From: Flavobacteriaceae bacterium
GTDB taxonomy: Bacteria; Bacteroidota; Bacteroidia; Flavobacteriales; Flavobacteriaceae
DNA length: 5,852 bases
Assembly (NCBI GenBank): GCA_014239895.1
Contig: JAAZXZ010000157.1
Location: 1 to 5,852 of the forward strand
Reading direction: 5' to 3'
A program made the position numbers and the translations under genes. Below are positions 1 through 5,852 of the stretch, piece by piece. Each line of letters starts with the position of its first letter. The stretch's first letter is position 1. Under the pieces are notes generated by a model. The model was given only the letters and a program-made list of their open reading frames with translations, did not search any database and was not told the DNA's origin.

Positions 1-817
1 GCCGCAAGAGGAAAGCGCCTATTACTTGGGTGATTCTGAAACATTAAATTTCCCTACGGGAACAATTTTAATCAAAAACTTTTCATATAACGGGGTTGTT
101 CCTTCAAATGAAAGAAAAAATATTGAAACAAGGCTAATGATCAAAAAAAATGAAGGATGGGTTTTTGCAAATTATATTTGGAATGATGAGCAAACTGAAG
201 CTGTTTATAATTTGGATGGGAGTACCGTTGAAATAGAATGGATTGAAAATAATATAACCAGCACGGTTAATTATAGAATCCCTAGTAGTTCTGAATGTGC
301 TACATGTCACAAAATTTCTGACATTCACACACCTATTGGTGTCAAACCAATGAATTTAAATAAAATAATAAGCTATCAGGATTACTCCATGAATCAGATT
401 GAAAAATGGATAGATTATGGATACCTTGACAATGCTCCTGACAATATAGAGACAATGATTGATTGGACAGATCCTTCAAATTCATTAGAATTAAGAGTTA
501 GATCCTATTTGGATATAAATTGTGCTCATTGCCACTCTGATAACACCCATTGTGAATATCGCCCTATAAGACTTGATTTTGATTCAACTGAAGATTTAAC
601 TAATTTAGGCGTCTGTCTTGCTCCTGATACAGACTTAGGAAATGGGACAGATTTAATCGTTGCTCCCGGCAATTTCATCAGATCAGTTCTACATTTTAGA
701 ATGTCGTCTGTTGAGGAAGAATATAGAATGCCTTTACTAGGCAGAACTCTTGTTAATCAAGAGGCTGTAGACTTGATTGAAGAATGGATAAACTCATTAG
801 ATATCGATTGTAATTAA
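1..817 (+). CDS. SO2930/HNE_0200-family diheme c-type cytochrome, C-terminal part (5' end outside window)
   Basis: The reading frame is open from base 2 to the TAA at 815-817, giving 271 visible residues. The apparent TTG start at 26 is only an internal Leu codon, because family-like sequence continues upstream to the edge. Two CxxCH heme c sites are visible: CATCH at 296-310 (fragment residues 99-103) and CAHCH at 521-535 (residues 174-178). The Met in YRMPLLGR (residue 243) is a plausible axial ligand of one heme. Three further Cys (184, 205, 270) could form disulfides. The segments FPTGTILIKNFSY, LDINCAHCH and YRPIRLDFD are the kind seen in the TIGR03806 family, often named SO2930 diheme lipoproteins. 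Such proteins sit in the envelope or periplasm and presumably transfer electrons; the partner is unknown. The missing N-terminus should hold the export signal. The gene is 11 nt before the next one and probably in the same operon. Family assignment is from memory of motifs, not a search. Confidence 0.85.
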   Translation, partial: PQEESAYYLGDSETLNFPTGTILIKNFSYNGVVPSNERKNIETRLMIKKNEGWVFANYIWNDEQTEAVYNLDGSTVEIEWIENNITSTVNYRIPSSSECATCHKISDIHTPIGVKPMNLNKIISYQDYSMNQIEKWIDYGYLDNAPDNIETMIDWTDPSNSLELRVRSYLDINCAHCHSDNTHCEYRPIRLDFDSTEDLTNLGVCLAPDTDLGNGTDLIVAPGNFIRSVLHFRMSSVEEEYRMPLLGRTLVNQEAVDLIEEWINSLDIDCN

Positions 818-828
818 ACCCTTTTTTT

Positions 829-2955
829 ATGAAAAAATTAATTTTTGTTTTTGCTCTATTTTTTACTTTTCTTCCTGTATACTCTCAGGGAGTTGAAAAT
901 GGTGATTCTTGTGCTAATCCTATCGCAATAGGGCCAGGGACACATTATGTTGATTATATAAATGGCGAGAATTACGAATTAAACTGCAGCGAATATGATG
1001 CATCCAACGGAGATCTCGAATGGTATATATATGCCCCAAATGACGATTATTTGACAACCATAACATCAGACCTTGAAGTTAATGACAATCTTGACACAAG
1101 ATTTCATGTATATCAAGGGTCTTGTGATGATCTTAGCTGTGTCGCTGGAGATGATGACAGTGGCGCAGGATATTTATCTGTTACGTCCTTCTATGTATAT
1201 GCTGGAGAGAGTTATTATATTGCGTGGGATGATAGGTGGGAAAATGAAAGTTTTGAGTTTCAGCTTATAGAGGAAGACCCTCCACCTCCGCCTCCATTTG
1301 GTTTTACTGTGTCTTCTGTTTCCACTGTTGGATCTGAAAGAGGACTTTTAGATATGAACAATGACAAATTAGATGACTTAGTTTCAATTCAACAAACAAG
1401 CATAAATATTCACTATCAGCTAGGTGAAGGCGGTGGCTTCAATCCTGTAAGTATTGAAACTTCATATGCGGATAATACTCCTAGTTGGAGTTTAGCAGCG
1501 GGTGATTTTGATGGAAATGGGTATAACGACCTCCTTTATGGCGGAGGAAGTGGTGTTACTTTTATGCAAGCTAATTCAGACGGAACTTCATATACAGAAA
1601 TCTCTGGTTCAGAATACGTTTTTTCTCAACGATCAAATTTTGTTGACATTAATAATGATGGACATCTAGATGCCTTTGTATGTCATGATGTAGAGGCTAC
1701 GGTTTATTATATTAATGATGGTAATGGTGTGTTAGAGTTTTTTCAAGGACCAGATGAAAATGGAATCACTTCTGGGGTAGGTGGAGTAGCATATGAGTTA
1801 GCTTCATGGGACTCCTCTGCTCAAGAAGGAGGTAATTACGGTTCTGTATGGATTGACTATGACAATGACAGAGATATAGACATGTTTATTGCTAAATGTA
1901 GAGGGGGTAATGTGCAGTGGAAAAATAATGAATTATGGAGAAACAATGGAGACGGCACCTTTTCAAATGTAGCAGATGTGACCGGATGGTATAATTCATA
2001 TTATCCTGATGGCGGACACGATAATAGTTCCAATTTAGGCGATCCTGTTCAAACCTGGTCTTCAGCCTGGGGGGATTTTGATAATGATGGCTATCTAGAT
2101 GTTTATGTCGGCGCTAGCGCAAGTGGTGATGGAGCTCATAAATTAATGAAAAACAATGGAGATGGCACATTTACAGATGTCACAACTAATTCTGGAGTGG
2201 AAGACGCTCCATATGGAATAGAAAACAATTCTGCAGACGTTGACAACGATGGGTATATTGATGTTTTTACTAACGGAGAAATTTTGTTAAACAATGGAGA
2301 TTTTACTTTTTCTCTATATAGTGCTGGAACTCCAGGCCCTGGTGCTATTGGAGATGCAAATAATGATGGTTTTGTTGATCTGTTTAACGGAACAAATTTA
2401 TATCTAAATGATGGGAACAATAACAATTGGCTAAAAATTACAACTACTGGGACAACTAGCAATACAAATGGAATTGGAGCTAGGGTTGAAATTAATTCTC
2501 CTGGTGTTGGAACACAAATTAGAGATGTCGTTAGTGGCTCTGGTTTTAGATATATGAGCTCGCTTAATACTCATTTTGGCCTTGCTTCAGACTCATCAGT
2601 TAACTCTATAACAGTATATTGGCCTTCAGGCATTGTTGATGTTATAAATAATCCTAGTATTAATACAACAATTAATATTACCGAAGGAGAAACATTGTCT
2701 CTAGAGGATTCATTTATAGGAGAATTTGTTCTATATCCAAATCCTGTAAAAAACAGTCTAACAATAAGCTCTTCATTGGACTTAGATCAGTCCATTATTA
2801 GCATATTTGATATAGCCGGAAGAAGAGTGCTTAATTATAAATTGGCTAACAACATTAATTCTATAGATGTTTCTAGATTAAGCTCTGGGGAATATATATT
2901 GAGAATTATTACAAAAGAAAACCATATAAGTTCTGAAAAATTTATCAAGCAATAA
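829..2955 (+). CDS. CRTAC1-type secreted protein: VCBS/FG-GAP repeats, ASPIC/UnbV domain, T9SS type A sorting domain
   Basis: This 708-residue exported protein starts at the ATG at 829, which is followed directly by a signal peptide (MKK, hydrophobic core, likely cut after VYS at residue 19). Domains in order: a Cys-containing, acidic beta-type N-terminal module (about 23-148); a hinge of six prolines (151-156); a propeller-like region with seven DxDxDG-type calcium loops starting at residues 175, 226, 273, 343, 416, 470 and 509, two followed by NNGDGTF; an ASPIC/UnbV domain (about 534-615, with YWPSG at 597-601); and a T9SS type A tail from LYPNP (635) to the end. The tail predicts transport across the outer membrane by the type IX system and then surface anchoring or release. 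CRTAC1-like proteins are presumed to be calcium-stabilised adhesion or binding proteins; no catalytic residues are evident. No Shine-Dalgarno precedes the start; the 11-nt gap ends in seven T. Confidence 0.92.
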   Translation: MKKLIFVFALFFTFLPVYSQGVENGDSCANPIAIGPGTHYVDYINGENYELNCSEYDASNGDLEWYIYAPNDDYLTTITSDLEVNDNLDTRFHVYQGSCDDLSCVAGDDDSGAGYLSVTSFYVYAGESYYIAWDDRWENESFEFQLIEEDPPPPPPFGFTVSSVSTVGSERGLLDMNNDKLDDLVSIQQTSINIHYQLGEGGGFNPVSIETSYADNTPSWSLAAGDFDGNGYNDLLYGGGSGVTFMQANSDGTSYTEISGSEYVFSQRSNFVDINNDGHLDAFVCHDVEATVYYINDGNGVLEFFQGPDENGITSGVGGVAYELASWDSSAQEGGNYGSVWIDYDNDRDIDMFIAKCRGGNVQWKNNELWRNNGDGTFSNVADVTGWYNSYYPDGGHDNSSNLGDPVQTWSSAWGDFDNDGYLDVYVGASASGDGAHKLMKNNGDGTFTDVTTNSGVEDAPYGIENNSADVDNDGYIDVFTNGEILLNNGDFTFSLYSAGTPGPGAIGDANNDGFVDLFNGTNLYLNDGNNNNWLKITTTGTTSNTNGIGARVEINSPGVGTQIRDVVSGSGFRYMSSLNTHFGLASDSSVNSITVYWPSGIVDVINNPSINTTINITEGETLSLEDSFIGEFVLYPNPVKNSLTISSSLDLDQSIISIFDIAGRRVLNYKLANNINSIDVSRLSSGEYILRIITKENHISSEKFIKQ
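1351..2379 (+). repeat. Array of seven FG-GAP/VCBS calcium-binding loops
   Basis: Seven Asp/Asn-rich loops of the form Dx[DN]xDGxxD are spread through this stretch of the CRTAC1-type gene at uneven spacing (about 40-75 residues). Examples are GDFDGNGYND, VDINNDGHLD, GDFDNDGYLD, ADVDNDGYID and GDANNDGFVD. Two loops depart from the Gly consensus: DMNNDKLDD has Lys and DYDNDRDID has Arg. In known FG-GAP proteins such loops bind calcium on blades of a beta-propeller; seven loops would suit a seven-bladed fold, which is inference. Confidence 0.85.
2731..2952 (+). other. T9SS type A C-terminal sorting domain (Por secretion tail)
   Basis: The last 74 residues of the CRTAC1-type protein begin with LYPNPVKNSL, contain ISIFDIAGRRV and SSGEYILRI, and end EKFIKQ. 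This order of motifs (YPNP, then a D..G+.V strand, then LssGxYxlrI, then a basic end) is that of TIGR04183. In Bacteroidota it directs cargo through the type IX secretion system and is normally removed at the cell surface. Confidence 0.93.
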
Positions 2956-2964
2956 TTTTAAAAA

Positions 2965-3783
2965 ATGAAATTCAAACTTGTATGTTTTCTAGCTTTATTA
3001 TTTGCTTTTTCATGCAGCAATGATGATTCAAACGATAATAACGATTCATCAGATAATTCAGATAACAATAATGAAGAAGCCTCATCATTAATACCGATGT
3101 CTATTTATGAAAGAGTTTATGGAACTACTTCTGATATATATATTGAAGGAGATTGGATTTTTATAAACACCAATGGTGTTCCAGACCATCAAAGTCCATA
3201 TTTTATTAATACTCCATGGGAAGACGCTATGTACATTGCTTATGATGGGTCTAATCCGTTTGTTACAAATTTTAATTTAAACCCTAATAGAATCTCTGAA
3301 TTGTCAATTGCTTTTAAGATTCCTGCTTTTCCAGAACAGTCCACCGCAAACAACCCTACATCAATGGGGCCAATAGGGGTTTCATTAAATGGCGTGCCTT
3401 TTTATAATCAATATGCTGGTGGAGGATCTCCTTTAGCACAAGAAATTAATTCTTTTGATCAGTATAATGGACATCCTGCTCCATTAGGGCCAGGACAAGA
3501 AAATAATGCTAGTGGCAGATATCACTATCATATGGAGCCATTTTGGCTTACCTCAAATGAGGGAAAAGCAGCATTAATTGGGTTTTTGCTTGATGGATTT
3601 CCCGTTTATGGCCCGGAAGAAAATGGTCAAACTATTGACAGCTCAGATCTAGATGCATATCATGGTCATTTCACAACAACTGCTGATTTTCCAGATGGAA
3701 TGTATCACTATCATGTAACAGCAGACGATCCTTATATTAATGGAAGCGGTTATTATGGAAATCCTGGAACGGTTAGTGATTAA
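2965..3783 (+). CDS. YHYH-domain lipoprotein
   Basis: This 272-residue protein starts at the ATG at 2965, 9 nt after the previous stop. It has a lipoprotein signal with Cys17 (AFSC) as the acylated residue. After it comes a low-complexity Ser/Asp/Asn linker (about 18-41), so the protein is probably tethered to the envelope on a flexible arm. The remainder is one YHYH-type domain (PF14240-like) with two exact YHYH motifs at 186-189 and 247-250, a YHGH between them at 232-235, and the segment GFLLDGFPVYGP. The dense Tyr/His pairs suggest metal binding, but the family has no established biochemical role that I know of. The acidic residues just after the lipid Cys (SNDDS) loosely resemble the surface-export signal of Bacteroidota lipoproteins. 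Its placement two genes before a SCO copper protein fits a metal-linked role; this is inference. Confidence 0.9.
   Translation: MKFKLVCFLALLFAFSCSNDDSNDNNDSSDNSDNNNEEASSLIPMSIYERVYGTTSDIYIEGDWIFINTNGVPDHQSPYFINTPWEDAMYIAYDGSNPFVTNFNLNPNRISELSIAFKIPAFPEQSTANNPTSMGPIGVSLNGVPFYNQYAGGGSPLAQEINSFDQYNGHPAPLGPGQENNASGRYHYHMEPFWLTSNEGKAALIGFLLDGFPVYGPEENGQTIDSSDLDAYHGHFTTTADFPDGMYHYHVTADDPYINGSGYYGNPGTVSD
3776..3783 (+). promoter_or_regulatory. Overlapping stop/start junction (GTGATTAA) deciding the start of the YwqK-type gene
   Basis: The GTG of the repeat lipoprotein lies inside the final codons of the YHYH gene, 5 nt before its TAA stop. No Shine-Dalgarno is visible, as usual in Bacteroidota, so initiation here probably depends on ribosomes that have just terminated on the upstream gene. 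The choice rests on the fit of the lipoprotein signal rather than on a ribosome binding site. Confidence 0.6.
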
Positions 3784-4327
3784 ATTGCTTTTGATATTTT
3801 TTCTGGTTATCTCTTGTAGCAACCCAGAATACCAATGGATTCCTGATAATGAAAGCGGGCTAGATCTTACCAAACGCTATGTTCAGCTTAATAAAGAGGT
3901 CTATACAGGATATGTCCTTAAACTGCAGCCTAATCAAAAAGACACTCTGTCAATATCATTCTATAATAAAGGCCTTAAAGATGGGGTTTGGAAAAAATTC
4001 TATACTAATGGAAGCCTAATGGAGATTAGGATGTTCAAAAATGGTAAAAAAATAGGACAATATTTGAGTTATTATATGAGTGGAGAAAAAGCTTTCGAAT
4101 ATAATTTTAAAAATGGCGAATATCATGGGAAAAGATATGAATGGAAAAAAGATGGTAGTCTTTTGAGAGAATCAAATTATGAAAATGGATACGAAAAAGG
4201 TTCTCAAAAAATATGGTGGGCTGATGGAAGAATAAAATCAAATTATATAATTAAAAATAATCGTCGGTATGGTTTGCTGGGGATAAAAAACTGTGTAAAT
4301 GTCTCGGATAGTATTTTTGCTAATTAA
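3776..4327 (+). CDS. MORN_2/YwqK-repeat lipoprotein (GTG start)
   Basis: The product is 183 residues when started at GTG 3776, which overlaps the previous stop by 8 nt (GTGATTAA). This start places a textbook lipoprotein signal at the very N-terminus: (M)IK, a hydrophobic run, then VISC with Cys14. An in-frame ATG at 3740 would add 12 residues, including several acidic ones, before the signal and overlap the upstream gene by 44 nt, so it is less likely. From residue 62 to about 168 there are four to five repeats of about 24 residues with the pattern (F/Y)xNGxxxGxxxxxxxxG, matching MORN_2 (PF07661), the repeat of proteins annotated as YwqK-family antitoxins. The tail GIKNCVNVSDSIFAN carries a lone Cys173. 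The role is unknown; such repeats usually act as scaffolds or binding surfaces. The end overlaps the SCO gene by 29 nt, implying translational coupling. Confidence 0.85.
   Translation: MIKLLLIFFLVISCSNPEYQWIPDNESGLDLTKRYVQLNKEVYTGYVLKLQPNQKDTLSISFYNKGLKDGVWKKFYTNGSLMEIRMFKNGKKIGQYLSYYMSGEKAFEYNFKNGEYHGKRYEWKKDGSLLRESNYENGYEKGSQKIWWADGRIKSNYIIKNNRRYGLLGIKNCVNVSDSIFAN
3959..4279 (+). repeat. MORN_2-type protein repeats (four full, one partial)
   Basis: Successive units begin FYNKGLKDGVWKKF, FKNGKKIGQYLSYY, FKNGEYHGKRYEWK, YENGYEKGSQKIWW and IKNNRRYGLLG. Each has an aromatic-x-N-G turn, then a second Gly, then an aromatic strand and a short G-containing return (NGS, SGE, DGS, DGR). The period is about 24 residues (72 bases). 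The last unit lacks its second half. Confidence 0.85.
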
Positions 4328-4940
4328 TATTTTCCCTCTTATTTTTATAACTGGATGTAGCACCAATAATACGTCTATTCCCTTTTATAATTCTCCTGAT
4401 TTTACTCCATATTTTCTATCAAACGGGGAAGTTGAAGAAATAATTTCTCACAAAATATCGGATTTCTCATTTATCAATCAAAATGAAAAAACAATTACCA
4501 ACAAGGAAATAGAAGGTAAAATTCACATTGCTAATTTTATGTTTACTTCCTGCACAAGCATCTGTCCAGATATGACTGGAAATATGAAGCTTATAGAAAA
4601 GGCTTTTTCTAATGATCCTAGGGTTGTGATTTTATCATATAGTGTAACCCCCTGGATTGATACTCCTGATAAGCTTGCAGATTATGTTGAGTTTAACGAC
4701 ATCAAAACAAATAATTGGCATTTTTTAACAGGCAATAAAAATGAAATTTATTCGCTTGCTAGAGAGTCTTATTTTGCAGAAGAAACTATGGGGTTTTCTA
4801 AGGACAGTACTGACTTTCTACATACAGAATATTTTATCTTAGTAGATAGAGATAAAAGAATTCGTGGGATCTATAATGGGACGTTAATGCTTGAAGCTCT
4901 ACAAGTTGTTGAAGACATCAGTGCTCTTTTAGATGAATAG
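4299..4940 (+). CDS. SCO-family copper chaperone / thioredoxin-fold lipoprotein
   Basis: This is a 213-residue SCO1/SenC-type protein. The ATG at 4299 lies 29 nt inside the upstream gene and begins a lipoprotein signal (MSRIVF, hydrophobic, ITGC with Cys20). The thioredoxin-like domain follows (about 52-210). All three expected copper ligands are present: the CxxxCP motif CTSICP (Cys85, Cys89) and His175 in FLHTEYFILVD. SYSVTPWIDTPDKL and NWHFLTG are also family-typical. SCO proteins deliver copper to, or reduce, the CuA site of cytochrome c oxidase; some paralogues serve other copper enzymes or act as thiol-disulfide reductases. No oxidase gene is visible here, so the client may be the oxidase elsewhere or a product of this operon (inference). 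The residues after the lipid Cys (STNNT) lack acidic surface-export signals, so a periplasm-facing anchor is likely. The length is normal, and this is the last gene of the block. Confidence 0.95.
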   Translation: MSRIVFLLINIFPLIFITGCSTNNTSIPFYNSPDFTPYFLSNGEVEEIISHKISDFSFINQNEKTITNKEIEGKIHIANFMFTSCTSICPDMTGNMKLIEKAFSNDPRVVILSYSVTPWIDTPDKLADYVEFNDIKTNNWHFLTGNKNEIYSLARESYFAEETMGFSKDSTDFLHTEYFILVDRDKRIRGIYNGTLMLEALQVVEDISALLDE

Positions 4941-4954
4941 TTTTTATAAAAACT
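4939..4954. terminator. Palindrome between convergent genes, possible weak terminator
   Basis: A perfect 16-nt palindrome, AGTTTTTATAAAAACT, begins in the TAG stop of the SCO gene and runs through the TAA stop of the leftward gene. It is followed on the + strand by G and five T (4955-4960). It could end rightward transcription, but the stem has only two G-C pairs and a short A/T loop, so it would be weak. On the minus strand no T-run follows, so its role for the leftward gene is doubtful. Confidence 0.35.
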
Positions 4955-5852
4955 GTTTTTGTGTATTATAAATTACTTTTCTGTCTTTTAAATATTTGTT
5001 AATCTCATTAAAATGCTCGCCTAAAAACTCTGGTGGAGACACGCCTTTTCTATCATATTTTCCTTCTAAAACTAAGTCTGAAACAGCAGTGCAGGTATAT
5101 CCTGTTGTTCTTGCCATTGAAATTGTTTTATCCTGATATTTATCCAACAAGTTATAGGTATAACAAACTTTTTTTTCTGCTTCATCTCCCATAATTTTAA
5201 TTCTCATTACCGTATAGTCCTTGTCTCCTTCTTTCATTTCCCACATTGGAAATAAAAGCTTTGAGGTTAAATCAATCGGTCTAATTTTATTTCCGTTTAT
5301 CTCTATGGGTTCATAAGAAAAATATCCGCATGCTCTTAGTACTCTTAAATACTCTACACATCCAGGATATCTTAATGTTTTTTCAATCATGTTTGGAACA
5401 TGATTCATTGTTTTAATCAATGTCCGCAATCCATCAGAATTCCAGCTCTCTAGTGTTCCTATATTTTCAAAATCAACAAGTTCAGCGTCTGATAATGCTT
5501 CTCTTGTTATAATCTGAGTGTTTTGTACATATCTTGCTGGACGAATGTATTCCTCTATTACATCTATAGGAGAAAACACTGCTTGATATTCAAAAGGCCA
5601 TTCTCTTTTTTTGGGCAATCCACCAACCAAACACTCATATTCAGTAATTTTCATTGATTTGTTGTGATGTCCAAAAATAATATTTCCCATTCCTGGTGCT
5701 ACCCCACAATCCATTACTGCCACAACATTGTTTTTTTTAGCTATTTTATCTAGGCCAAAAGGATCTTCAGGATAAAAAGAAATATCTACAATATTTTTTT
5801 TTGCTTCTATAACTCTCTTCATTATGTTATAACCCATAAATCCTGGAAGAGC
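4944..5852 (-). CDS. Saccharopine dehydrogenase-like oxidoreductase, C-terminal part (5' end outside window)
   Basis: On the minus strand the frame is open from the right edge (first visible residues ALPGFMGYNIMK) to the TAA at 4946-4944, giving 302 visible residues. The ATG at 5837 is internal: ALPGFMGY reads as a continuous family motif across it. Family-like signatures are NIVDISFYPEDPF (20-32), MDCGVAPGMGN (47-57), SMARTTGYTCTAVS near the C-terminus and GVSPPEFLG shortly before the end. They fit the saccharopine dehydrogenase/lysine 6-dehydrogenase-like group, in which a Rossmann NAD(P) domain is followed by a catalytic/dimerisation domain. Relatives are about 380-400 residues, so roughly 80-100 N-terminal residues with the GxGxxG nucleotide motif are missing. 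It is a cytoplasmic enzyme, presumably in amino acid (lysine-type) metabolism; the true substrate cannot be read from the sequence. It converges on the SCO gene with 3 nt between stops and is not part of that operon. Confidence 0.88.
   Translation of the reverse strand, partial: ALPGFMGYNIMKRVIEAKKNIVDISFYPEDPFGLDKIAKKNNVVAVMDCGVAPGMGNIIFGHHNKSMKITEYECLVGGLPKKREWPFEYQAVFSPIDVIEEYIRPARYVQNTQIITREALSDAELVDFENIGTLESWNSDGLRTLIKTMNHVPNMIEKTLRYPGCVEYLRVLRACGYFSYEPIEINGNKIRPIDLTSKLLFPMWEMKEGDKDYTVMRIKIMGDEAEKKVCYTYNLLDKYQDKTISMARTTGYTCTAVSDLVLEGKYDRKGVSPPEFLGEHFNEINKYLKDRKVIYNTQKQFL

Noticed and set aside
26..28. TTG at 26 as the start of the cytochrome gene
   Set aside because: The frame stays open to base 2 (PQEESAYYLGDSE), and the first residues look like the middle of the family with no export signal. 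The gene is cut by the window edge.
1942..2180. Similar DNA blocks around AACAATGGAGA(C/T)GGCAC as a possible mobile or direct repeat
   Set aside because: They encode the recurring NNGDGTF element of the VCBS region, so the similarity is explained by protein repeats.
2136..2462. Minus-strand open frame of 108 codons
   Set aside because: It lies wholly inside the strongly supported CRTAC1-type gene, and its translation mirrors the repetitive Asp/Asn/Gly codons of that gene with no recognisable domain.
3649..3873. Minus-strand open frame of 74 codons across the YHYH/YwqK junction
   Set aside because: It is antisense to two well-supported genes, has no recognisable motif, and would disregard the tight operon spacing.
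3776..4327. Reading the YwqK-type gene as the antitoxin of a toxin-antitoxin pair
   Set aside because: It is a predicted lipoprotein with MORN_2 repeats and no adjacent toxin; the neighbours are YHYH and SCO lipoproteins. The antitoxin name is an inherited annotation label.
5835..5837. ATG at 5837 (minus strand) as the start of the dehydrogenase
   Set aside because: Upstream codons to the edge read ALPGF, part of a continuous family motif, and the NAD(P)-binding N-terminus is missing. The ATG is internal.

Overview
This window comes from an AT-rich member of the Bacteroidota, most likely a marine Flavobacteriia-type organism. The strongest evidence is the C-terminal type IX secretion (T9SS type A) sorting domain on the 829-2955 gene, since that system is confined to the Bacteroidota. 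Supporting signs are the lack of Shine-Dalgarno sequences before the starts, the A/T-rich start contexts and the run of short-signal lipoproteins.

Layout: five genes run rightward in one tightly packed block (1-4940). They are (1) the C-terminal part of a diheme c-type cytochrome of the SO2930/HNE_0200 (TIGR03806) type, cut by the left edge; (2) a 708-residue secreted CRTAC1-type protein with FG-GAP/VCBS calcium loops, an ASPIC/UnbV domain and a T9SS tail; (3) a YHYH-domain lipoprotein; (4) a lipoprotein made of MORN_2/YwqK-type repeats; (5) a SCO-family copper/thioredoxin-fold lipoprotein. The gaps are 11 and 9 nt, followed by overlaps of 8 and 29 nt, so the block looks like one operon whose promoter lies left of the window. 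A convergent leftward gene, a saccharopine-dehydrogenase-like oxidoreductase cut by the right edge, fills 4944-5852. The two facing stop codons are 3 nt apart, and a 16-nt perfect palindrome lies across them.

Working together: all five rightward products appear to act outside the cytoplasm. They combine heme c, a candidate histidine-rich metal-binding protein (YHYH), a copper-handling SCO protein, a repeat-rich lipoprotein scaffold and a large surface or secreted calcium-loop protein. I infer a cell-envelope redox/metal (possibly copper) module. The families are recognisable, but the joint function is not established by anything in the sequence. The rightward operon and the leftward dehydrogenase have no obvious functional link.

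No tRNA, rRNA, CRISPR array, insertion sequence or riboswitch was seen. There is no gene-free stretch longer than 11 bases, and no internal promoter could be supported.
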